Source: Planctomycetota bacterium (lineage in GTDB: Bacteria; Planctomycetota; UBA1135; UBA2386). From it: DNA of 13,798 bases. Numbering within the stretch: the first letter of the stretch is position 1; every line of letters starts with the position of its first letter. Under the pieces are notes generated by a model. That model worked only from the letters and a program-made list of their open reading frames with translations, had not been told where the DNA came from and made no database searches. The DNA lies in assembly GCA_003235605.1 (NCBI GenBank), contig QJVU01000560.1, positions 1-13,798 of the forward strand, written 5' to 3'. Positions 7,142 to 13,798 of the stretch are shown piece by piece. Position numbers and translations under genes: made by a program.

Positions 7142-7819
7142 CTACTCGGCAGCATCCGCCGCCTGGGCAAGGGGCGCTCCGGATAGCTCGGACACCCGTT
7201 GCCGCAGGATCTCGAGACCACCCTCAGCCAGCACCTCGGCCGCAGCCATGGGGGCGCCGTAGTGGACGGCACACCTCAGGGGTCTGGGGAAGATACTGCC
7301 CGGGGGGAAGGCGTGGAAGCTACTGCGGATCCCCACGGGCACAACCACCGCGGCGGACTTCTTCAACAAAAGTAGGGCTCCGCGCTGGAAAGGCGCCAGG
7401 TGGCCGGTACGGCTGCGGGACCCCTCGGGGAACAGCGCCACCACCTCGCCCAGGCCCAGCACGGCCAGGGCCTGGCGCATGCCCAGTTGAGTGGTGCCGG
7501 CCTCCCCCACGAAGAAGGCGCCCACTGCCCGCATCCAAGCACCGAGCAGCGGCACCCTGGCCAGGCCCCCGCGGGCCAGGAACCGGATGCGCCGTGGGCA
7601 GGTGATGCCCAACAGCACCGCATCCAGGTAGCTCTGGTGGTTGGCGGCAAGCACTACCGGCCCCTGGGTGGGAACCTGCTCGACCCCCCGCCGGCGCAGG
7701 CGGAACCACAGCTTGCACAGTATCCACATCACCGCGCGGCTGATCCTGTAGGTGATCCGGACCCAAATGCTGGCGCGGGTGGTCGCCACCGCCGCTGGGG
7801 GCCTGGCCATCTCACTCAT
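7142..7819 (-). CDS. plsC: 1-acyl-sn-glycerol-3-phosphate acyltransferase (PlsC family)
   Basis: A 225-aa membrane-associated acyltransferase that probably adds the second acyl chain to lysophosphatidic acid to make phosphatidic acid. The catalytic NHX4D motif is NHQSYLD (60-66), the substrate-binding motif FPEGSRS is at 130-136, and motif IV is VPVGI (160-164). A hydrophobic N-terminal stretch around 28-40 may bind the inner membrane. The start at 7819 overlaps cmk by 8 nt; the ATG at 7810, one base after the cmk stop, is an equal alternative. Neither has a good Shine-Dalgarno sequence. The family also contains acyltransferases for other lysolipids, so the exact substrate is inferred. The neighbours cmk and rpsA form a conserved order in many bacteria. 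Confidence 0.92.
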   Translation of the reverse strand: MSEMARPPAAVATTRASIWVRITYRISRAVMWILCKLWFRLRRRGVEQVPTQGPVVLAANHQSYLDAVLLGITCPRRIRFLARGGLARVPLLGAWMRAVGAFFVGEAGTTQLGMRQALAVLGLGEVVALFPEGSRSRTGHLAPFQRGALLLLKKSAAVVVPVGIRSSFHAFPPGSIFPRPLRCAVHYGAPMAAAEVLAEGGLEILRQRVSELSGAPLAQAADAAE

Positions 7820-8537
7820 CGGCTTCGGCCATCACGATCTGCCGCAGCTGCTCCACCACCGCCTCGACGGGCTGCCCGGTCGTGTCCACGTAGGTGGCAT
7901 CCCTGATGCGTGCGAGCGGCGCGTCCTCGCGGGTGCTGTCCAACCGGTCGCGCATCGCCATCTCCTCCAGCACCTGCTCCTGGGTGACGTCCCTCCCACT
8001 GGCGCGAAAATCGTGGTGTCGACGACGGGCGCGCTCCGCCGGGTCCGCGTCGAGGAAGAACTTCCACCGCGCGTGCGGGAACACCACGCTGGCCATGTCG
8101 CGACCCTCCGCCACGATCGGCCCGGTGGTCGCGAACTGGCGCTGGTGCTGGCGCAGCGCACGTCGCACAACCGGACGCGCGGAGAACACGGACACCTTGG
8201 ACTCCACCTCCACCGAGCGCAGGTGCGCCGTGACATCCTCTCCGTTCAGGAGCACCCTACCGTCCCGAGTCGGGCACAGATGGAGCTGTTCGAGCTCGTG
8301 TTCGAGTTCTTCGTCGCTGGCGGTCTCCGCCACCTGCCGACGGAGCAGGTGCCAGGTCACGGCCCGATACATGGCACCAGTGTCGAGATAGGCATAGCCC
8401 AGCTCGTTGGCAAGGGTGCGCGCCACGGTGCTCTTCCCGGAGCCCGACGGTCCGTCGATCGCAACCACCTGCTCCTGCTCTTGCTCTTGCTCCTGCACCA
8501 ACTCCTGCTCCTGGCCCTGATCCTCAGCCTGACTCAC
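7812..8537 (-). CDS. cmk: Cytidylate kinase
   Basis: A 241-aa cytoplasmic kinase converting CMP/dCMP to CDP/dCDP with ATP, recycling CMP from phospholipid, lipid A and RNA turnover. The P-loop GPSGSGKS is at 29-36, followed by LDTGAMYRAVTW (51-62), the CMP-site EGRDMASVVFP (144-154), and RDRLDSTREDAPL (196-208) in the lid/substrate region. The GTG start at 8537 overlaps the lpxH stop (GTGA). It gives an odd N-terminus with a Gln-Glu hexanucleotide repeat (residues 15-23) before the normal beginning VVAIDGPSG. Internal GTG codons at 8498 and 8468 follow CAGGAG repeats that resemble Shine-Dalgarno sites, so a shorter protein starting at 8468 (218 aa) closely matches known Cmk N-termini and is a real alternative. 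Confidence 0.94.
   Translation of the reverse strand: MSQAEDQGQEQELVQEQEQEQEQVVAIDGPSGSGKSTVARTLANELGYAYLDTGAMYRAVTWHLLRRQVAETASDEELEHELEQLHLCPTRDGRVLLNGEDVTAHLRSVEVESKVSVFSARPVVRRALRQHQRQFATTGPIVAEGRDMASVVFPHARWKFFLDADPAERARRRHHDFRASGRDVTQEQVLEEMAMRDRLDSTREDAPLARIRDATYVDTTGQPVEAVVEQLRQIVMAEADE
8469..8513 (-). repeat. CAGGAG/CAAGAG hexamer repeat at the cmk 5' end
   Basis: On the minus strand this stretch is made of CAGGAG and CAAGAG hexamers, interrupted once by TTGGTG. Read as protein it is a QE repeat. Read as RNA each CAGGAG is a Shine-Dalgarno-like site ahead of in-frame GTG codons. The unit length keeps the frame, so expansion would alter the N-terminus or the number of ribosome sites without breaking the gene. 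Confidence 0.7.
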
Positions 8538-9340
8538 GCGAAGTCCCGGGACGGAAAGTCCGGAACCTCCCTGCCCACCACGTCGCGATAGAACAGCTTC
8601 CGATCACGATGTTCCAGGAACACCCAGGTCTCGTCGAACGCCGGCAGGATCACGTATTCCCCCAAATCCTCGAAGTTGCCACGGGCCGGATGGTGGATGT
8701 GACCGAACACCAAGATCTTGGCGCCGTTGGCAAACGCCTCCCGCACGGCGACGGCGACCGGATCGAATCGCTGCTGGTCACCCCTGGCCACGGTCTGTCT
8801 GCTCTTCCTGCGGATCGCCCGGGCGAGCCTCAACTGTGCCCATAGCGGCAGCTTCCCAGCGAAGAACCGGAATCCCCAGCTCCGCAGGAACCGCTTCGAG
8901 CGTTGGTAGGGCAGATCGTTGAGGCAAAGCTCGTCGCCGTGCAACAGGATGCATGGAACGCCGTCCAGGTGAAGCTCCAAGCCGCCTGCCACCACCCGGC
9001 TTCCGGCCATGCGGCCGACGGCGTCATCCAGCATGAAGTCCCGATTGCCGTGGAGCAGGGTGACGGAGACACCGGCCTCGGCAGTTTGCCGAAGCAGTTC
9101 GCAAACCTGTTTCCAGACACCGACTCGGGCCTGTTTTGGGCCAACGAACGCCTCGAACATGTCGCCGAGAACCACCAGCCGGGTCTCAGGCGCCGCAGTG
9201 CTTGCATCCTCCAGGACGGTCCGGAACTGCTCCAGCACCCTGCCGCCCGTGGCGGGGATGTGCAGGTCGGAGATCAACAGGGTACGCCAGCGGTCATCGT
9301 CGTCCGCGGTTTCAATCCGGGTGCCGGCGACCTCTTGCAT
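8534..9340 (-). CDS. lpxH: UDP-2,3-diacylglucosamine pyrophosphohydrolase LpxH
   Basis: A 268-aa calcineurin-like phosphoesterase that hydrolyses UDP-2,3-diacylglucosamine to lipid X and UMP in lipid A synthesis, at the cytoplasmic face of the inner membrane. All metal-site motifs are present: SDLH (Asp25, His27), GDMFEAF (Asp60), GNRDF (Asn99, Arg100), HGDELCLNDLPYQ (His134) and GHIHHP (His214, His216). These match E. coli LpxH rather than LpxI or generic phosphatases. ATG 9340 shares one base with the preceding stop (TGATG), and TTG 9343 just before it was rejected. The N-terminus is about 15 residues longer than E. coli LpxH, with a DDDD stretch (13-16). Its UMP product and Cmk downstream both belong to pyrimidine recycling. 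The gene implies a lipid A-bearing outer membrane. Confidence 0.9.
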   Translation of the reverse strand: MQEVAGTRIETADDDDRWRTLLISDLHIPATGGRVLEQFRTVLEDASTAAPETRLVVLGDMFEAFVGPKQARVGVWKQVCELLRQTAEAGVSVTLLHGNRDFMLDDAVGRMAGSRVVAGGLELHLDGVPCILLHGDELCLNDLPYQRSKRFLRSWGFRFFAGKLPLWAQLRLARAIRRKSRQTVARGDQQRFDPVAVAVREAFANGAKILVFGHIHHPARGNFEDLGEYVILPAFDETWVFLEHRDRKLFYRDVVGREVPDFPSRDFA

Positions 9341-11505
9341 CAACGCTCAGCCTCTACGACCAGGAACAGGCCACGAAACGGGTCGAGCCGCAGCTGGTGT
9401 TCGGTGGCCGCCGGGTAGCTCCGACCGCTCATGAGGTCTTCGACCCTGCGCCGGTCCGGGAACGTCAGCTTGACGCCGCGGATGCCGCCCCCGCCTATGT
9501 CGCGCAGCACCGCGGGAGCCTCGAGGGCGTTGACGCGGATCGCAAGCAGGGTGCGTCCATCCTGGGCCCGCAACACGATGCGCTCCAGGCAGGTCGGGAC
9601 CCGCTCGCTGACCACCACGACCGGCGCCGCGACACCGGCCTCTCGCAGCACCCAGAGCACCCGCTGGCGCAGATCCAGAGCCGTGTCGAGGCGCTTCTGG
9701 TCCAGTCGCACTCGACCGTACTCGCATACCGCAAGGTTGAGGTAGATGGCGCGGCCCTTGCCGACATTCCGCTCCAGCTGCACGCGCAGCCCGCCTGCGG
9801 TCTCGGCCAGCCCACCGACCAGCTCCCGTTCGGCCGCCGCGGCACCCGTCTCCAGGCGGCCGGCGGCGGCGGGCACCCCCTGGACGACCAGCTGGTCCTC
9901 GTAGAGCAGACTCCGCTTTCGAATGCCGAACAGCGCATCCAACAATCCCTGGTCGCGGCGACACAGATGCTGGTCATACAGCCCCGTGCTATGGTCGGCG
10001 ACAACGAAGCCACCCTCCTCCACGAACCTGTGGATCGCCCTGCCGTTCTCATCGGACACTGCCAGAGTGGCTGGAAGCACCAGCAGCCGTGGCGGTGACC
10101 GCTGCAGCCACGCTGCCAGTTCGGCCTCCGGGATCAGACGTGGCTGCATGCCGAGATCCTCGAGGATGCGCACCCAGCCATGGCGGGCGGCGATGCTCGT
10201 GCTGTGGCCCACTTCGTACGACGTGAGTCGCCGGATCCAGGTGTCGCCATCGCCGCGGGAGTCGAGCATCCACCAGCCACGCACCGAGGCCTGGGACTCG
10301 ACGATCCACACCGGCGAGCGCAGGACCCGCGCACCGGCAAAGGCCTTCAGCGCCGGCTTCAGGGCCTTCAGCGCCGCCTGAACAGCGTGGCCATAGGGAG
10401 TGGCGTTGCACTGCTCATCGAGGATGTCGCCGGCACTCCACACGATGGTCCCGCTCATGCCATGGGCGAGCATGTCCGCGAGCCGCGCGCACACGAGGTC
10501 GTCCCCTTCGCCGGGCTTGGGAGGGAACAGCGTCGCCACCTGGCGGGCGCCGGCCGGGGCGAGGCTCATTGCCAGGTCGCGTGCGCCACCCTGATCGTAG
10601 ACCTCGTAGAAGCTCAGATTCGGCAGGAGCCGAGCATAGTCGTGTCCCCCATAGGCTGCCGGGGCCGGGATCCCTGTGAGGCCGCAGGCCAGCCGCGGAC
10701 TGTGCCTCGCCACCTGCTCCACCAGGCGGCTGACAATCACCGCCAGCTCCCCGTCCATGAACTCCCGGTGCTCCGCCCACGGGCGCAGGTTTCCGGCCAG
10801 GACCGGACCGCCCAGCTCCCGCGCGCGGATCTGGTCGGCGGTGAACGGTACGACCTCGTCAAAGTCCCGGAAACGGGTGTTCCAATGCCGGTTCAGCTTG
10901 TCGAGGGTCCCATGACGGCGGCGCAGAAACGTACGGAACTCGGCGAGACTGCGCTTGTCGAAGCACAGGTCCAGTGGACTGGCGTGGCGCGTCACAGAGA
11001 TCTCGTCGCCAAGAGAAACAGCCAGCGGCTTGTGTGGCAGCGACTGCCTGAGGCGATCGCTCAAGATGCCCGCGAGCGTCGCGAGCGTGGCCATGCTCGA
11101 GAGACAAGCCGGTCGCACCAGGTCCTTGGGGTCGCGACTCAGCTCGTAGGCCTTGCGCACAGGGTCGAACTGCCCGGCCCGGAGCTCGAGGATCCCCTTG
11201 CCGCACACCTGGTCGTCGTAGAAGCGCAAGCCATGCATGCCGGGCACGGCCGGATCCTCGCCGGCGCTCACGCTCACGGCGGTCATCCCAAGCTCCTTGA
11301 TTACCCGATAGAACCGGCGGTCGCGGGCAGGCCCACCGTGAAGCCAGAGGATCGCGTCAAAGCCATCGGCTGGTGCGACGCCGGCCTCCATCGCCGACAC
11401 CGTGACCTCGGGCGCCGACGGTTCTTGCGCGGCTGGTCGATCCGGGGCGTGGCAGGCGCCCAACAGCCCCAGGGTCAGGCCCAGGCCTCCCAGGGTCCGG
11501 CCCAT
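9340..11505 (-). CDS. GH42-like / beta-galactosidase trimerisation-domain lipoprotein
   Basis: A 721-aa secreted protein. ATG 11505 shares one base with the regulator's stop (TGATG) and gives a signal with lipobox LGAC, lipidated Cys18. Residues about 45-390 look like a TIM-barrel glycoside hydrolase of the GH42/GH-A type: LGDEIS (165-170) with Glu168 as possible acid/base, then a typical segment LAEFRTFLRRRHGTLDKLN (187-205) followed by HWNTRFRDFDEV. A nucleophile is not certain; Glu301 in FYEVYDQGG is a candidate. Residues about 425-527 resemble the flavodoxin-like beta-galactosidase trimerisation domain (RLLVLPATLAVSDENGRAI, FVEEGGFVVADHSTGLYD). The C-terminus (about 570-721) is beta-rich. 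It probably acts on an extracellular or envelope glycan, or is a catalytically reduced binding protein. The sugar is unknown. Coupling to a sigma-54 regulator upstream and lpxH downstream is unusual for a catabolic enzyme. Confidence 0.75.
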   Translation of the reverse strand: MGRTLGGLGLTLGLLGACHAPDRPAAQEPSAPEVTVSAMEAGVAPADGFDAILWLHGGPARDRRFYRVIKELGMTAVSVSAGEDPAVPGMHGLRFYDDQVCGKGILELRAGQFDPVRKAYELSRDPKDLVRPACLSSMATLATLAGILSDRLRQSLPHKPLAVSLGDEISVTRHASPLDLCFDKRSLAEFRTFLRRRHGTLDKLNRHWNTRFRDFDEVVPFTADQIRARELGGPVLAGNLRPWAEHREFMDGELAVIVSRLVEQVARHSPRLACGLTGIPAPAAYGGHDYARLLPNLSFYEVYDQGGARDLAMSLAPAGARQVATLFPPKPGEGDDLVCARLADMLAHGMSGTIVWSAGDILDEQCNATPYGHAVQAALKALKPALKAFAGARVLRSPVWIVESQASVRGWWMLDSRGDGDTWIRRLTSYEVGHSTSIAARHGWVRILEDLGMQPRLIPEAELAAWLQRSPPRLLVLPATLAVSDENGRAIHRFVEEGGFVVADHSTGLYDQHLCRRDQGLLDALFGIRKRSLLYEDQLVVQGVPAAAGRLETGAAAAERELVGGLAETAGGLRVQLERNVGKGRAIYLNLAVCEYGRVRLDQKRLDTALDLRQRVLWVLREAGVAAPVVVVSERVPTCLERIVLRAQDGRTLLAIRVNALEAPAVLRDIGGGGIRGVKLTFPDRRRVEDLMSGRSYPAATEHQLRLDPFRGLFLVVEAER

Positions 11506-12848
11506 CACTCGATTCCGTAGTCCTTGAGCTTCTCCCAAAGTACTTTGCGGCTGATGCCGAGGACCGAGGCCGCCTTGGTGCGGTGGCCACCGACCGCCTT
11601 GAGCACCTTACTGAGGTGTTGGCGCTCCGTCTCTACCATCGCTTCGCGCAGGCTGGTGAGCTCCATCGGCGGTTCCAAGGCAGCGCGTCGGGTCTTGTCC
11701 ACCGGTAGCAGGTGTTCTTTCCTCAGCACCCTGGAGGTTCCGGCCATGGCAATGGCCTGGGCCACGTGGTTCTCCAGCTCGCGGACATTGCCCGGCCAAG
11801 GATACTTGCTCATGGCCTCGAGAACATCCGTCTTCACGGTGTACCGGCGCGATTCCCCCAACTTGCGGATGAAGTGCTGCACCAGGAGCGGCACGTCGCC
11901 TTCTCGCTCCCGCAGGGGTGGCAGCTTGATGGGCACCACGTTCAGCCGGTAGTAGAGGTCCTCGCGAAACTTGCCCTCCCTCACCAGGTCCAGCAGGGAC
12001 TTCTTGGTGGCAGAGACAACGCGGATGTCCACCTGCAGGGTTCGCTCACCACCCACGCGCTCGAACTGTCGCTCTTGCAGGACCCTGAGCAGCTTGACCT
12101 GGGTGGGCATCGGCATGTCGTCGATGTCGTCCAGGAACATCGTGCCCTTGTCAGCCAGCTCGAAACGGCCGCGGCGCTGCCGCGCGGCATCGGTGAAGGC
12201 CCCCTTCTCGTGACCGAACAGCTCGGTCTCCAGCAGGGTGTCCGGCAAGGCGCCGCAGGACAGGGCAACGAACGGGTGCTCGGCGCGCCGAGAGAGTGCG
12301 TGAATGGCTTGGGCAATGCACTCCTTCCCGGTGCCGCTCTCGCCCTCGATGAGGACGCTGGCATCGGTACCCGCCACGGTCCTCACCACCTTGCAGACAT
12401 CCTGCATGACGCGGCTGAGGCCAATGACCCCCGGAAGCCCTTGGTTACCCTGAAGATCCTCCTTGAGCTGCCGATTCTCCTCGAGCAGCGCCCGGAACCG
12501 CGAGATGCGCTTCAGACGCTCCAACACGGCGTCGTTCAGGAACGGTTTCTGGATGTAGTCGTCGGCCCCTGAGCGGATGGCGTCCACCGCGGCTTCGACG
12601 GTCGCAAACGCCGTCATCACCAGCACCTCGGTCTCGGGTCGCGATTCCTTGGCTGCCCTGAGGACATGCATGCCGTCGGCCCCGGGCAGGCGCATGTCGG
12701 TGATGACACAGTCGAAAACCTCGCCCCTCAGAATCTGACAGGCTTCCTTTCCATCTGGGGTATGGCGGACGTCGTGGCCGGCGGCACGCAGGTCGTCGCC
12801 AAGGGTAACGGCGATCGTCTCTTCGTCCTCCACGAGCAGGATCTTCAT
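11505..12848 (-). CDS. NtrC-type sigma-54-dependent response regulator
   Basis: A 447-aa transcription activator. The receiver domain (1-120) has acidic residues Glu7/Asp8, phospho-acceptor Asp51, Thr79 and Lys101. The AAA+ domain (about 140-365) has Walker A GESGTGKE (169-176), an arginine-finger region FREDLYYR (294-301) and WPGNVREL (351-358). A Fis-type helix-turn-helix ends the protein (about 403-447, AASVLGISRKVLWEKLK). Several activator signatures deviate: GAFTDA (216-221) for GAFTGA, LDD (239-241) for the Walker B LDE, Ser197 where the glutamate-switch Asn is expected, and ATKK for ATN in sensor I. The start at 12848 begins right at the receiver domain (MKILLVEDEE); the longer frame upstream overlaps the neighbouring gene and was dropped. 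No histidine kinase lies in the window. It begins 7 nt after the GGDEF-like gene. Confidence 0.93.
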   Translation of the reverse strand: MKILLVEDEETIAVTLGDDLRAAGHDVRHTPDGKEACQILRGEVFDCVITDMRLPGADGMHVLRAAKESRPETEVLVMTAFATVEAAVDAIRSGADDYIQKPFLNDAVLERLKRISRFRALLEENRQLKEDLQGNQGLPGVIGLSRVMQDVCKVVRTVAGTDASVLIEGESGTGKECIAQAIHALSRRAEHPFVALSCGALPDTLLETELFGHEKGAFTDAARQRRGRFELADKGTMFLDDIDDMPMPTQVKLLRVLQERQFERVGGERTLQVDIRVVSATKKSLLDLVREGKFREDLYYRLNVVPIKLPPLREREGDVPLLVQHFIRKLGESRRYTVKTDVLEAMSKYPWPGNVRELENHVAQAIAMAGTSRVLRKEHLLPVDKTRRAALEPPMELTSLREAMVETERQHLSKVLKAVGGHRTKAASVLGISRKVLWEKLKDYGIE

Positions 12849-12855
12849 AGGCACG

Positions 12856-13512
12856 TCAACGCTCTCCGGGATCTTCGCTACCGGTACCGCTGTCGCGGTC
12901 GTCCCGTTCTTCGGGCTCCGCCAGGGGACTGGCGTCGACACGCTCCGGACGGAAGACAGCCGTCTGGTTGCCACCGGCCTCTATGGCCCACGCGAGGGCA
13001 GCCTCCGCCTGGGACAGGATCGTGTCGAAGAACATCGTCCGCTGGCCATCGCTGCTGGCAACCCCGACACTCAACGTCAGGCTCAGGATCGTGCCCGCGA
13101 CATCCACCTCCAGCATGCCAAAGGCCTGGCAGAGACGCTCTGCAACGCGCGCGGCGGCTTCCCCGTTGGCGTGGGGCAGTACCAGCAGGTAGCGGTCGTC
13201 GCTGACGAGGCCCAGGTGGTCGGCACCCCGCGTCTTGGAGGACACCAAGCGGCCCAACTCCCGTCGGACCGCGTCCCGAAGCTGGGCGCCGTGCAGATCC
13301 ACCAGGGGCGTAAGTCGGTCCACCTGAATGAGGATGCAGGAGACCGGAAACCCGTATCGGCGCCCCCGGGCAAACTCGGTCTTCATCAGATGGAGGATCT
13401 GTGCCTGGGTAAAGGGTGACCCCGCCACGGCCTCCGGGCTGGCAAAACGGCTCGAAAGACTGCTCCCACCGCTGCCTCGCGCACTGCCCTTGCGAAACTC
13501 AGGGTTCGGCAT
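12856..13512 (-). CDS. Degenerate GGDEF-domain protein
   Basis: A 218-aa soluble protein. Residues about 34-190 fit the GGDEF (diguanylate cyclase) fold: an N-terminal helix with FARGRRYGFPVSCILIQVD keeping the metal Asp65, the SLTLSVGVAS strand (144-153), and a final helix plus VFRPE. The signature itself is SDDRY (104-108) instead of GGDEF. The GTP-binding glycines are lost and Arg replaces the catalytic-site Glu, so cyclase activity is unlikely. It may bind GTP or c-di-GMP, or act as a protein partner. The N-terminus is Ser/Gly-rich and the last 25 residues are acidic and probably disordered. No membrane segment or receiver domain is seen. It is the first gene of the run, 7 nt ahead of the sigma-54 regulator, suggesting they work in one pathway. 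Confidence 0.8.
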   Translation of the reverse strand: MPNPEFRKGSARGSGGSSLSSRFASPEAVAGSPFTQAQILHLMKTEFARGRRYGFPVSCILIQVDRLTPLVDLHGAQLRDAVRRELGRLVSSKTRGADHLGLVSDDRYLLVLPHANGEAAARVAERLCQAFGMLEVDVAGTILSLTLSVGVASSDGQRTMFFDTILSQAEAALAWAIEAGGNQTAVFRPERVDASPLAEPEERDDRDSGTGSEDPGER

Positions 13513-13634
13513 GATCCCCCAGACTGGCTGGCATCCTCGAAAAGTCTAGCACAGGCGGAACTCGCGGTGGTGGCGGCAACACGCCGTGCTCTTTTCCTCT
13601 TTCCTCGTCCGCCTTGTTCCTTGGCCTTGGCGAT
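13513..13634. other. Intergenic region before the minus-strand operon
   Basis: There is no credible coding frame. It holds the candidate extended -10 and a purine-rich minus-strand stretch (about 13590-13628, GGACGAGGAAAGAGGAAAAG). Bordered by the terminator at 13635-13670, it must contain the promoter if the minus-strand run is transcribed independently. Confidence 0.5.
13543..13548 (-). promoter_or_regulatory. Candidate extended -10 for the minus-strand operon
   Basis: On the minus strand TGCTAGACT contains TGN plus TAGACT, an extended -10 with 4 of 6 matches, 30 nt before ATG 13512. No -35 box is visible at 16-18 nt spacing. Since a terminator lies just upstream (13635-13670), a promoter must sit between them; this is the best candidate seen. 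No sigma-54 -24/-12 pattern was found. Confidence 0.3.
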
Positions 13635-13670
13635 AAAAAAGGGCCTCAGCCGGTCAGTGCTGAGGCCCTT
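13635..13670 (-). terminator. Intrinsic terminator, minus strand
   Basis: Positions 13639-13650 pair perfectly with 13659-13670 (12 bp) around an 8-nt loop. On the minus strand the hairpin is followed directly by a six-T run (13640-13635). This is a textbook Rho-independent terminator for transcription coming from right of 13670. It also separates that unit from the GGDEF-like operon. On the plus strand there is no T-run. Confidence 0.88.
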
Positions 13671-13741
13671 GAATGCGGGAAGGCTATGAAATGGAGAGGG
13701 CGGTTAGGGAGGGGGATTGATCAAGTCTCCACACCACAGCC

Positions 13742-13798
13742 TCAAGACCCGCCAATTCGGTCGGGCTGGACGTTCACGAGGCAGGAACGCTCAGACCC
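13742..13798 (-). CDS. Possible C-terminal end of a gene beyond the window
   Basis: The minus strand from the window edge is open for 18 codons (ending VNVQPDRIGGS) and then stops with TGA. The other two minus frames hit stops within seven codons of the edge. The terminator 71 nt downstream on the same strand supports a gene ending here. The stretch is too short to identify a family, and the open frame could be chance. Confidence 0.3.
   Translation of the reverse strand, partial: GSERSCLVNVQPDRIGGS

Noticed and set aside
11506..11538. Longer N-terminus for the GH42-like protein
   Set aside because: It overlaps the regulator's coding end and moves the lipoprotein signal inward; ATG 11505 is better.
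12849..12974. 42-residue N-terminal extension of the response regulator
   Set aside because: It overlaps the GGDEF-like gene for over 100 nt and has no domain; receiver domains begin at the MKILLVEDEE sequence.
13671..13798. 3' end of an rRNA or a tRNA next to the strong terminator
   Set aside because: I could not match the sequence to a tRNA cloverleaf or to known rRNA 3' ends by eye.
1..13798. Mobile elements, CRISPR arrays or phage genes
   Set aside because: No transposase, integrase, terminal inverted repeats or regularly spaced repeats were seen; base use is uniform and the genes are mostly chromosomal housekeeping types.

Overview
The window is GC-rich, densely coding DNA from a Gram-negative bacterium. 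LpxH (lipid A synthesis), a tetraheme c-type cytochrome, four predicted lipoproteins, a DUF1573-type protein and a beta-galactosidase-trimerisation-like protein together suggest Planctomycetota or a neighbouring phylum. That placement is an inference from gene content; there is no rRNA to confirm it.

Layout. Positions 1-130 hold a perfect 13-bp-stem hairpin and a possible promoter. Two plus-strand genes follow, joined by an ATGA overlap: a DUF1573-like lipoprotein (131-1282), and a lipoprotein joining a UshA-like pseudo-phosphoesterase to a tetraheme cytochrome (1279-2754). From 2785 to 13512 everything reads on the minus strand. In transcription order the genes are: a degenerate GGDEF protein, a sigma-54 response regulator, a GH42-like lipoprotein, lpxH, cmk, a plsC-type acyltransferase, a 135-nt leader, rpsA (six S1 domains), an unrecognised lipoprotein and tyrS. 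Most junctions are stop/start overlaps (TGATG, TGATG, GTGA, 8 nt, GTGA), so this is probably one or two long, translationally coupled operons, with rpsA a possible internal start point. The right edge (13513-13798) holds a strong minus-strand intrinsic terminator and possibly the last codons of a gene beyond the window.

How the genes fit together. cmk-plsC-rpsA is a known conserved neighbourhood linking nucleotide supply, phospholipid synthesis and translation; lpxH adds lipid A and tyrS adds tRNA charging. Upstream of this housekeeping block and coupled to it lies a possible signalling and envelope cassette: the degenerate GGDEF protein, a sigma-54 activator with unusual ATPase-switch residues, and the GH42-like lipoprotein. 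The plus-strand pair looks like a surface or periplasmic redox module.

The most interesting items are the pseudo-phosphoesterase/tetraheme fusion with its DUF1573 partner, and the GGDEF-like/sigma-54/GH42-like cassette. No mobile element, CRISPR array, tRNA or rRNA was seen.
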